Assembly: GCA_031763025.1 (NCBI GenBank)
Contig: JASSKH010000029.1
Location: 3,563,095-3,627,094 of the forward strand
Source: Macrocystis pyrifera
Taxonomy: Eukaryota; Sar; Phaeophyceae; Laminariales; Laminariaceae
Direction: 5' to 3'
DNA: 64,000 nucleotides
Part shown: positions 54,354-64,000 of the stretch, in pieces
Layout: each line of letters opens with the position of its first letter
Numbering within the stretch: position 1 is the stretch's first letter
Notes under the pieces: generated by a model
Seen by the model: the letters and a program-made list of their open reading frames with translations, nothing else
The model's database searches: none
Told to the model about the DNA's origin: nothing
Position numbers and translations under genes: made by a program

Positions 54354-56178
54354 ATGGAACCACGAAAGAGCGAGTTGGTAATTTTCAAAAACTCGATTTG
54401 TGTTGGACCGCAAAGAGATCCTTTAACGTGATAAAATTCAAGCCATGTACCGTAAGGTTGGGCACCTGCCACCACGACGGATACATTGTTTTGCTCGAAG
54501 AAAACCGCGGCGGTCAGCTGACTTGCGATGTTTGTGATGAATATCATACGACACAGCAGATCTCCTCTGGTCTCGACCACCAGTAAGCAACCTCCGAAGA
54601 AGCCGAAAAAACGTATTTTTACAGCAGTTTACGGCACCACTTGAGAAAATCATAGTTAAGGGCAGGCGCGTTATGCTACACAAGGCATGTATCCTCATCT
54701 GTTGTCAGTATAGACCTGGCCATATTATTATCATCTTGCCCCGAACATCCAGTCCTGAATTGATTAGTTTCCAAATGATTCAGGCGCTGTCGCGTACTGT
54801 GTGAGTCTTTTTGCGGGGGCCCATAGTAAACAGGAATCAATAACGCTAGTGTAAATAACAAAATATTTGGGTCTTTGTCTGTGTCGTAGGTCCTATTTAA
54901 TATCGTCCCTCGTAATAGTTTCGGCACTACTTTTGCTCATTTCGGCACCGACGGGTATCAGAGTAAAACGAAAGAATGTGTGCTGGCGGTTGCGGTCGAG
55001 ACATGCGATATTTTAAAAGAAATTGTAATACTTCAGCTGTGAGTTCGACTAATTAAATAGTTGATACTCAACTTCGCAAGCTGCGTAATACGTCTCGTCT
55101 ATATCCCATTTTTACTGAATTTACAAGTGTTACGATATATATGCCGATCGCGCGTATTCTATATGTAATTCCTTGTTAAGGATATACTTCGAAGAAGTAG
55201 GCCAGTGGCTACCCGGGTCAAAAGGACAACGTAAATCATTCAGCGCACTGATACGACAGCATGTAACCCGAACAAGGGGTATGATATCATGCTACAACAT
55301 GTTGAAATATTTTAAATTTACAAATAAATACTGATTGAATGTTGTTTATTTTCAGTATTATGATGGTTGATATTGTAGCAAGGTTGAGGGGGGGGGTCGG
55401 GTGTGCGATACCAACAAAAAAAATGTTATTTTTGTTATCCGTTTGTCCATTTCCGCGACAAACACGTAAGTACTTGTAGTACCGTATATATATATGCAAC
55501 TGGCGGTTGTACCTAGAACCACGTAAATACTTTGTATGGCACCTGGTACGGCGTGTGCGTTCTTTTTTACTTCTGCCGCCTGGTTTCATCGACCCGGGCT
55601 CATCGTTAGACAGATTCGCCCCCTCCGAGCCCAGTCGTGGCCAGTGTTCTCGCTTTCCTGCCTGGTCTCGTGCTTTTAGAATTGGCGTTATCAAGGCAAG
55701 TGAGCTCTGACCGCCCGACGCACTGTCTGCGTCCTATTCAACCTCGTCCTTGTCTGGTGGGGTACTGGCAACTATCCGCGATGTGGTGAGTATATCGGGA
55801 AATTTGAGGCGGGCACGCCATTTATTGTCGCAGCTACCACCGATGATAATTATTTGTCAGAAATTGGCTTGAGCGTATTCAACTTCGCTGGAGTGCTTTC
55901 TGTTCTCTGCGTTGTTTCGGTGTTCAAACTTTTACTTCGAGGTATAGATACATATCCGGCACGTAGCAGTATACCAAGTGTATTCGAAAAAGTATATATT
56001 TATTCGGAAGGAGACGCCGTCACGTACAGTACATTGATATCGCACGTATGTAGTCTGCTGACACAATCGTAAAATACTTTCATTCGTCGTGCTTGCAGGA
56101 GGCCGGATGAAGTGGTTTCAGAACATCAAAAGCGGGCCGTCGCCCTATGGATGTTCTTGATATTGGGTATTATAGCAT
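54354..56178 (+). pseudogene. polytopic membrane protein gene, copy B (decayed)
   Basis: Matches to the exons of copy A are at 54,354 (MEPRKSELV), 54,432-54,585 (Cys/His-rich CTVRLGTCHHDGYIVLLEEN, TCDVCDEYHTTQQ), about 54,910-55,038, 55,185-55,310, a segment ending at 55,785 (VLFNLVLVWWGTGNYPRC), about 55,834 onward (FNFAGVLSVLCVVSVFKLLL) and 56,099-56,178. Several exons have lost their frame through small indels, and an AT-rich insertion interrupts the one near 55,310. Some stretches remain open and similar to A, so decay is moderate. The 80 nt exon at 56,099 keeps its splice sites. Confidence 0.5.
54811..54915 (+). repeat. MITE-1 copy in duplication B
   Basis: It is orthologous to the copy at 8,569. 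The ends are TTGCGGGGGCCCATAGTAAA and TCCTATTTAATATCG then TCCCTCGTAAT. Confidence 0.55.
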
Positions 56179-56992
56179 GTGAGTCAGTCAGGCAACACAA
56201 TCATGGATCTCTTACGCTATTAAATTTAGGGTTATTGCCAAGATCAAGTACACCTGTTCCATTTGAACCAAAAACAGTTCAACACTAAAACCAAGTTGGA
56301 AGCACGCGCCCCGACGAGCAATGTTCGAAGCAATGAGAAATCGTCAACACTAATTTTTTGTGACTGAACATTGAGAGTGTGGCCTCCGAAATCTGAAATG
56401 ATTTGCTTTCTTCAGGGCTTGGGTAGGCACCACAACGAGTTCCACTTAGACCTGCCGAGGATCACTGGGGCTAGGTAGTTTTGTCACGGCGGTCGCGCGA
56501 AGAGTGCCGTTTTGGCGCCTGTCCTCCGTTGCCAGCTTTCAAGCCTCTCGATGATCCTCGCTGAACCGCCTGCTCGGCGAAAAGGTTAAATTAGCCTACG
56601 TGAGCATATTATAGATACGTATATACATAGTTTAGACACATAATCAACAATTGCAACCTAGATACCGGAAACCGCGTACGTACGCAGTGGAAGAACAGTG
56701 TACGTATGTCCTCTTTTATTGGCTGAAAATCGGGCAAAACAAGTTTTTTTCTCAAACGTCAACTAGTAAACAAAGCAAACAAAGTAAACGAACAAACAAA
56801 CCCAGATGTACCAGGCCGAATTTCAATGATAAACAGTTTCGATAGGAGACTGGCCAATGGCAGGGCGCCTGGCGTCTTGAAGTTGTGCTGTGCGCGTAAC
56901 TGGTGTGGGTACAAAAGTGACGAGGTAGAGCTGGTTTTGGCAGAAACCTTCAATACCAGGTATAACCGTATTTAACTTTGCCCTTTGTACTA

Positions 56993-57095
56993 GTACGGGG
57001 GGCCATATTAAATAAGACCTACGGTACACACGAACAACCATATAATTACATATTTTTACTAACAATATTTAGTCCTATTTACTATGGTCCCCAGT
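56993..57095 (+). repeat. MITE-1 copy in duplication B
   Basis: It is orthologous to the copy at 10,781. The right end TATTTACTATGGTCCCCAGT mirrors the left GTACGGGGGGCCATATTAAA. Confidence 0.6.
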
Positions 57096-57564
57096 GAAAC
57101 AGCACTATCTACATAATATATTTGAGAGAAATGTGGTACATTCTCCGCGAAATGTGTTTAATTTTTACCAAGTTCTTGACGGTACTTTTCTGCTGTATTT
57201 GTTTTTATATGCGTCTCAACAAATGGTAACTGACTGTTGTTGAGCATCCCTACTTGGCCTGAACTTACGTGAAATGGCCGAAACGCTGGGCTATTGGTAC
57301 GGAAAAAGAGTACCGGTATACGGCAGTATTTTGAAGTCACATCTACGGCAGTGCTGCTGTATGCCTTTCTTTGTATCTACCATGTGGAACTATCGTACTA
57401 TCCACATACATACGAGGGGAATCCAAGATTCAACGACCTCATGCATTCAGGTTATATTTCACTGCATTATTACCAACTAATTACCCCTGAATACTGCCGA
57501 CCATATACCAATAATGTACTGTGTGTAGTCCTCTGATTTTTGGGAAAGGCTTGAGTTATTTTAT

Positions 57565-57871
57565 GAACAAGGGAGTGCCCACCACTACTACTCTACATAC
57601 CTTTATCGTCGTTTCAGTGAGCCAAGAGGGTGATTTGCTTGCTTTTCGTATACAGTATAACACAACAGCCAGAAACGTTGAACTATCCCTTTTTGAAAAG
57701 CCATCGCGCTCTATATACACGTACGGCCGACCCTACAGTATTAATAGCAGGAGAACTAACCCCATCTCCACTTGGGCAAATGTCTCCATACCGCACCAAA
57801 AACTAGTGGGACTTGGGTATTTTAATCAGCGCAGCGTGACAGAATATCTCATGGCAGTGCGTATCGGATAA
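57565..57871 (+). pseudogene. type II membrane protein N-terminal exon, copy B
   Basis: The start MNKGVPTTTTLHT at 57,565 matches MNRGVPTTTTLHT of copy A at 11,373. An 8 bp insertion just after it changes the frame, and the membrane segment is lost in B. The remainder is open by chance in another frame. Confidence 0.45.
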
Positions 57872-58551
57872 CCAATACCTAAACACCTATTTTGTTTTCG
57901 GAGAAATCATGCATTCACCACTCTGTCGAGCGATTTTGTGCGGCTTTTTATAAAAGAAAATACATATAACTCGCATCCAAACAGCAGCTTGCTCATTACA
58001 AGAGGATATACGAGGGCATGCACGTGAAATAATATCAAGCACCTGATGAGACGGGAACCGTACACGTTGTACGTTTTGCGCTGATGTTGAGTAAGTGACA
58101 CCCTGGCACACGAGACACGGACGAATATACCCCCGCCGTGGGTACTGTGAGGTCCCCCCCCCCGCCCCAAAACCTACTTCATGTACTTCGCAAACCTTCT
58201 CTTTATGGAACGCGTCATCAACAACAGTAACTACTCGAAATAAATGTATTTGGGTGGGTGAGTGAGGCCGAAAAAGTGACTGTGAGGCGGTACACCTACA
58301 GCAAGATTTGGCGCTTTTGCTTCCTTTGCTGAAACTGCCAACATATATATATATATATATATATCCATATGTACTTCGAAGTATATAAATATATTATGAT
58401 ATGCATGCACCAGCCGAAGACTCGCCGTGAAATAAATAAATCGTAACACTACTATACTACTAACCCTAACCCTTGAAGCTGAATAAGCCAAAAATAACTT
58501 CGTGGTTACATATCTCGGGTGATCACGTAACAACGTCCCTTGTTGGGTGTA

Positions 58552-59297
58552 CTTACTGTTGTTGTTGTTTCTTCACATTAAACCGTTCTTTCTATCCGTC
58601 GACATCCAGCACAACCTTTCAATCCTAGAGAGATACAAGTTCTGTGGTCACAAAGCTACGCCACAGAGATACTACGTTGCCACGTATGCAATGCAATGCC
58701 ATGTCATCATACTGCGTATTACAGGCACGACATACACATTCCATGACCTAGAGAAACGAAACGAAACAAAGAAAAAAACAAAAACAAAAACAAAGACAAT
58801 TCGAAAGAGAAAAAGAAACAAGGAAAAATAAACAAATATATGCCTGGTATATGTAAATATAGCAACAAACCATCGTGCCCCCCCCGCAGGGGATCTGGCA
58901 GACACTTGAAAAGGAGCTAGAAAAAAAAGGAAAAAGAAGAAAACACCACTAGTCGTCAACAGAGGAAGGCTAAGACCCGAGGGAAAACAACAGGCAAACC
59001 AAACAAAGCACAAGGCATGCTCCAGGTAGCGGCAGCAATTTATGGTACGAGTAGCACAGCCAGGGTATCCCTGCTGGCCCGCCTGGTACCTTGCTACCCT
59101 GTCTGCCACCTTCGTCCAGCGTTCGTCAACTATGCCCGGCCCCTCGGCGTCAGGCAATACGAAACAAGCAAAGCAGGCTCGCCACACGACTCCTTCAATA
59201 AGGCTCATCAATCGGAGAAAGGGAAGAGAAATAAAATAAAATGAAAATAACAGAGGGTCAGCGCAAAAGGAGAAAATGAACGATCGGGCCCATAGAT
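58552..59297. repeat. B-specific insertion, purine-rich on the plus strand
   Basis: Copy A continues directly from TTGGGTATACTTA to AATACTGTTTCT, while B has about 0.75 kb between, followed by a MITE-1. It includes AAACGAAACAAAG-type strings and a G/A-rich half that creates a spurious 217-codon minus ORF. No coding content is supported. Confidence 0.6.
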
Positions 59298-59392
59298 AAT
59301 ACCAGGTAGGACGTATGGTATACAAAAAAACAATATAATCACCTATTTTAATACCATAGTTTGGTCCTACGTACTATATGGTCCGCCGTAAT
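59298..59392 (+). repeat. MITE-1 copy, left end truncated
   Basis: The right end CTATATGGTCCGCCGTAAT is typical, and the centre TTGGTCCTACGTACT matches. The left side lacks the outer ends. It adjoins the B-specific insertion. Confidence 0.5.
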
Positions 59393-59925
59393 ACTGTTTC
59401 TTGCGACTAGTAACAGCGGGGGTTAGTAGGACAGATAGTTGTTGAACTCACGCTGTTAGTCTCTGCGTGAGACTGCGGCTCCATCGAAGCGAACATATCT
59501 CTCTATGGGTACCTTTGCAAAGCGGGGCATGCAGTGAATGCCAGGAAAGACGATATTGTCATGCGTGCAAAAACCCTATGCGTTCTTGATATTTCCGACT
59601 TAATGGCCGCCATTCAACCACGGGCAGCAAAATCTTCATAGTCAATCACCCACAAAGCACAGGCACCGATCCGTACATGTGTATAGGAGTGGGAGACCAG
59701 GCTGTAACATTACAGTACGCTACTGCTATGTACAGGTCTTCGTTTACAGTCTACTTTGTGGTTTTGAAGACAAATATTGGTCATGTTATTGTTAAGAGTA
59801 CGGAACCACTGAAGGCCCGTTGTAGATGGCTACAACCACAAAAAAAATTATGAGGCCATTGTATATAAAGTAAATTAAAAATCGCCAGGTCACTTCTAGA
59901 GAAGGTCCAAGGACAGTCCAGCCAA

Positions 59926-60893
59926 GGCACAGCGGCTATACCTGGAGCATTTTTCTTGGGATTTATCTTGAAAATTCTGGAAGTTTCTGCAAAGTAGCCC
60001 CAATCACAGACGAGTTTAGTAGGGACAAACGTCGGTGACTGGCACCACGATCGCGCCGCCTTTTGTCATGGGATTTATCTTGAAAATTCTGGAAGTTTCT
60101 GCAAAGTAGCCCCGATCACAGACGAGTTTTGTAGGGAATTTGTTGGGACAAACGTCGGTGACTGGCACCACGATCGCGCCGCCTTTTGTCACACGTGACG
60201 AGAGGTGAGGAAGACACAGACCTCTCTTGCAAACTCGCAGCTCAGACAATCGACGCAGCAGAGGGTGGCCCCAACACCATGCTCGTGTCGCGGTGTCTCC
60301 CGCCCGGATAGTGAGTGCACTGTTGTGTGTCTCGTATAGTTTACGCTCTGTCTCTGTGAGATGGTAGAAAGTCGGTGCCTGCGCAGCCTGCTGTCCCTTT
60401 ACGTACCCTCATCGTCCTGAGTGCGTGCGCGGAGCCAGATAACAGCAACACGTGCACCAGACTACAATACCAGCAGAAGTAGCTTCGTTTCCGTCAATCC
60501 GAGCTCTGGCCCTTGCCTGCGGCAGCGGACAAACCCCGTGCTCGCAGTGGCTAGGACGCGTTTCCTGCCAAATTTCAAACAGCAGCAGTACCGCAGAAAT
60601 CTTAACACCCTGTGCGGAAATGTAATAGACACTCGTTACTCGTATGAATGATCAAAAAGTCGTTATTTTTCCGGACATAGTGATGGTGCCGGCATCATTC
60701 TGTCCGGAAATGTAAGAAATTTTCGGTGCTGATATAAATGTCCAAATATTCCTTACATTATCGGACATAGTGGTATCGTTCACGCGAAAAAAACCCAAAA
60801 ACAATTCCAAAACCAAGTTAAACGAACTCTCCCCCAGGAAAACATCCCTATAATTTGAAGCCCTAAACAATGTTCCCCGGATATATGATCGGA
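59926..60893. repeat. B-specific insertion of about 0.97 kb flanked by CCAGCC
   Basis: In copy A the text GTCCAGCCGATTGTG is continuous at 12,794. In B the two halves are separated by about 970 bp, with CCAGCC at both junctions, which looks like a short target-site duplication. Inside are a 112 bp tandem repeat, a minus-strand open frame and repeated TCCGGAAATGTAA/TCCGGACATAGTG words near 60,610-60,775. No transposase was recognised. The element is of unknown type. Confidence 0.55.
59945..60190 (-). repeat. 112 bp tandem duplication with a repeated open reading frame
   Basis: TGGGATTTATCTTGAAAATT begins at 59,957 and again at 60,069. The second unit is about 12 bp longer. On the minus strand the frame 60,016-60,249 stays open through the repeat and reads GGAIVVPVTDVCPNKF, KLVCDRGYFAETSRIFK, then GGAIVVPVTDVCP again. 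The unit keeps the frame in this reading, so a short repeated protein segment is possible. No family was recognised. Confidence 0.5.
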
Positions 60894-60984
60894 GCCCCAG
60901 CCGATTGTGTTTTGGTACGAAAGTGTGTAGGCCTTGTTGAGGGGGCTTCCTGTTCTGTTGGTATTTGTTGTTAAATATTCAGGT

Positions 60985-62240
60985 CTGATTGATACAAAGC
61001 GTTTTCCATGTGTGAAGTCGTTCGATCCCACAATCACACCCTGGACAATAACCTATTGAATATGCCTATTGGCCGGTCAATAGGTTGGGGTATTGCATGT
61101 CGATTCATGTTGCCCCCTTCAATAGAATGGCGAAAGAACGTGTCTATCGACAGCTATCTATTTGATCCAAATGTTCTGAGCAAAATATACCATACGCTAT
61201 TGCTGTTAGGACAGGTATATGGATTTGTCCATCGATACCTATATATTTGACCAAAAGGTGTAGAGCAATATATACAATAGGCTGTTGTTTTTAGGATAGG
61301 TATGTGAAATTGTCTATCGAATCCTATTGTTGTCCCAATATGTTCAGAGAAGTACCGATCGATATTTCTAAAAAAAATTATCAATATGCTCAGACAATTT
61401 TCTGCAAAGGCCTACTATTCTTAGGATAGGTGTGATGTGTTGTCGATCGATACCTACTTGTCTGACCACTATGTTTAGATATATAAATGGTGCCTAGGCT
61501 ATTGTTCCTTGGATAGATGATGGATGAGACATTGTCGATCAATACCTATCTGTTTGGCCCATAGGTGCAGATAAACATATATATATATATAATACGGTAG
61601 GCTTGATATCTGCCTGGTACTGGTTTGATCAACAGATTCAGTGAAATATGTGTAGGTGCAATAGGCTAATGTTTTTACGATAGGGATGCAAAAAACTGTC
61701 GGTCGACACCTTTTACTTCATTGACATAGGTATGCAATACCTATCAATACCCTTGCAACCTTTCTTGGAGAGGTATAATACGCAACATGTATCGATCGAA
61801 ACCCTTGCAAACCTATTTCATTGGGCAATAAACGTCGATCGACACCCTTGCAGACCTATTAAATGGAGCAACAATAGGTACTGATCATTGTTCTTACAAT
61901 TTTACTGAATTCACCAGCAGGCAACGGTCGATATCACTACAATCCCATCGATTTTAAATACCGATAGATGGCGATCCAAAGGTATCGTTCGTACGGTAGC
62001 CTATGGAGGATTATCTTCAAGCTACATCGGTGCCCAAGATGACTATCGATAGACATCTTCACAGTCCTCTAGGGCGCACGATAAGCTATTGTGGCCGCGA
62101 CCCTTGTCTCATTGTTACTTTCAATACCGATCGATACACTCCGAAACCAGCCAATTGTTGCTCGCAATAGGTATCGATACCGATCATCTCCGACCTGTTG
62201 TTGGTCCGATAGCCCATTACATAGGGGATTAGGCAGGATA
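60985..62240. repeat. degenerate ~43 bp satellite array, copy B
   Basis: It has the same units as in copy A (CGATCGACACCCTTGCAG at about 61,835; CGATCGAAACCCTTGC near 61,794). The part 60,985-61,830 matches copy A only as its reverse complement, while the part after it matches in direct orientation. Confidence 0.75.
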
Positions 62241-63150
62241 TAAGAAGAAAATATGTGCAATCGTGCTGGTCAAAAGCACCACAGCCTCGAGTGTCACACC
62301 ACCTAGTGGCGAAGGCCATCCACCTCAAGCTCTTCAGGTACAACAACAACAGACGTCACCGGATATGGGGTAGCTGCGCCAAGCTGGAGGGGCACGCCGC
62401 GTTGATTATTAAGCTCTAGGCGAACCAGAGGTGTCTTAGCTACGAACCTATCGAAGATACCACGCCACAATGGCCGGAACCTTGGAAAATATGGCCTTCC
62501 TGGTATTGAATGTGCCTACTGGTCTATCAGTAGGTTGGGGTATTGCATATCAATACATTTTTTCCCCTGCAGTGGGAGGGTGAAATTGCCTATCGATACC
62601 TATTAATTTTTCCAGTATCTCCAGAGACGTAGCGATGGATGCCCATTTACTTGATCAATAAGTTTCGATAATTTGGAGCAATGGTCTATTGTCCTTAGTT
62701 AGGGTAGGTTGTGTGGTTGTGTTGATCGCTACCTATTTATCTGATTAGTGTATTCAGATGGATGGGTACAGTAGGCTATAATATATTGGTTGAATACTAG
62801 GTCAGTAAAGATGCCAACAGATCCCCATTGTCAGCCACAGTAGGCTGCAAAACGTCCGAATCGATACCTTGTGCAAGCAACAACAGCCCTCCTCTTGGAA
62901 TAGGAACCTATCGATTGACTACTGACCCTAAACCTGTTGTCGAGGGCGTGTTACCACAGCAGTTTCCCGTTCATGTATATGCCTCGATGGTTTTGTTGAA
63001 ACAAGCGTCGTCCATAATTTGATGGCTAATTCAATACAAATAATAAGAAGAACAATCAAAAGAACAACAAGAAGTAGAATATGCAAATCGAAATCATACG
63101 AATCGGGATCATAATGATGACATAAGTGATAACAACAGTGGTTATTGTAG
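62241..63150. other. duplication B between satellite and last exon
   Basis: It holds further satellite-like text (TATTGAATGTGCCTACTGG at 62,505, TAGGTTGGGGTATTGC) and an AT-rich stretch at 63,020-63,160 that is absent from copy A. No gene is seen. Confidence 0.4.
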
Positions 63151-63164
63151 TAGCAATTAATTAA

Positions 63165-63353
63165 ATGTTCGTGCTTGAACTCGTTTGCGTGCACGGCAAC
63201 ACCCTATCTGTACACATTCAAAACCAACAGCAGTTTCGCCGCAGCATAAGTAACGTTCGATGGCCACCTGGTGCACCGGTATATAAAATCGTTTTTTTGC
63301 TGCTTCGGGCACAAATTAAATTACCCAGGGGCGAAATCGACACCCAGTTGTAA
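63165..63353 (+). CDS. candidate coding exon, copy B
   Basis: It is open with LVCVHGNTLSVHIQNQQQF and LLRAQIKLPRGEIDTQL, matching copy A at 14,809-15,000. A membrane-like KIVFLLLRAQ stretch lies in the middle. The frame ends at TAA 63,351-63,353, where copy A stays open. It is probably part of a decayed gene. Confidence 0.35.
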   Translation: MFVLELVCVHGNTLSVHIQNQQQFRRSISNVRWPPGAPVYKIVFLLLRAQIKLPRGEIDTQL

Positions 63354-64000
63354 CAATCATTACGTTTTCCATATGTGACAATGTGCAAAGCATATTCCAA
63401 TCATACCATCAATGTGCGCGTAAAAGGGTACCCTAACTACATACAGTATAACCCGATGACTTTAAATGTGGAAGGTGTTGCCAATGAGACCTCATGGTCT
63501 GATAAAAACGTGCCAGTATGCAGTTCCCTCTAAATGACTCGATCCTTCGCTACGCAACTGTGTCTAGTACTTCAGTAGCAGTTGTTGCTGCTGCAGTACA
63601 GTTGTTTTCGCGGGGTCTCGACCAGGTGTAACCCTCCAGCTCTAGACCTCGGATTAGTCAGTATTCTCCGAAAGGTCAGCCGCTTAAAGAACGGCTCGAA
63701 AACGTGACTCCGCTTCCGTATGGCATACCAGGTATGTATGTAGACACAACAGCATTGTGTATCAGATACTTAGTGTTATTATTCTCGTACCGTGTAGATG
63801 TTCGCTGTTGAAATACACACATTCTTATGTCATTCAGTGTCTGTCGTATTTTTTGCTCGTCCGGGGGCGTTACGCGGTGCCAATTGGTCTAAAGAAGCAC
63901 ATATTGGTCCAGAGTTGTACCCCGGCAGTGAATGTAGGTGATTCGGGACGACTGTATCCTTCGCAGATCTTGATGGGCATTGTACCTAGGTGCACGTCAC

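Larger units (their letters stand above)
53050..64000 (+). repeat. segmental duplication, copy B (runs to the window end)
   Basis: It is collinear with 6,845-15,720 as described for copy A. B carries two insertions that A lacks: about 58,552-59,297, and about 59,926-60,893 with CCAGCC at both junctions. B also has about 130 bp of extra AT-rich DNA at about 55,313-55,443. Homology is still present at 63,960, so the right edge is outside the window. Confidence 0.85.

Noticed and set aside
58672-59325. 217-codon minus-strand ORF
   Set aside because: It runs through purine-rich simple sequence on the other strand, gives Phe-rich low-complexity protein, and lies in an insertion absent from copy A.

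Overview
This 64 kb window looks like repeat-rich nuclear DNA from a protist-like eukaryote. It has spliceosomal introns (GTAAGT/GTGAGT donors, CAG acceptors), scattered short exons, several repeat families, retrotransposon fossils and a nuclear copy of mitochondrial DNA. That copy (about 2.5-3.5 kb) carries four tRNA genes and a decayed tatC. A mitochondrial tatC, together with the gag style of the Copia fossils, suggests a stramenopile alga, perhaps a brown alga. This is inference and could be wrong. No prokaryotic operons, rRNA or CRISPR were seen.

Layout. 0-2.4 kb: candidate exons only. 2.5-3.5 kb: mitochondrial insertion. 3.5-6.3 kb: a broken Copia element carrying a nested 0.73 kb element with short terminal inverted repeats; a second, inverted copy of the nested element lies at 15.8-16.6 kb. 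6.8-15.7 kb: copy A of a long direct duplication whose copy B runs from 53.05 kb to the window end. Both copies carry exons of a polytopic membrane protein, a second membrane-anchored protein and a satellite of about 43 bp. A third, partial copy of the polytopic gene (C) lies at 41.8-42.25 kb. 17-20 kb: unrecognised coding exons. 21.6-24.2 kb: a second Copia fossil. 24.8-25.8 kb: tandem and simple repeats.

26.8-34.6 kb holds the best host gene. Six plus-strand exons join in compatible phase and encode the C-terminal part of a membrane protein that ends in a GNIGGFW transmembrane segment. One intron is about 4.2 kb and contains other coding-like exons and a minisatellite. 36-39 kb has small plus-strand ORFs and an identical 62 bp direct repeat. 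40.9-45.8 kb is almost all tandem repeats: a GACCC minisatellite, a GATCTG higher-order array and CAG-rich repeats. 46.8-47.3 kb is a small two-exon coding unit, and 51.5-51.8 kb is a minus-strand exon.

Two MITE-like families are scattered through the window: one of about 105 bp, and one of about 95 bp with TTAA at its ends. Few proteins could be assigned to a family. Most exon calls rest on open frame, codon pattern and splice signals read by eye, and gene starts are mostly unresolved.
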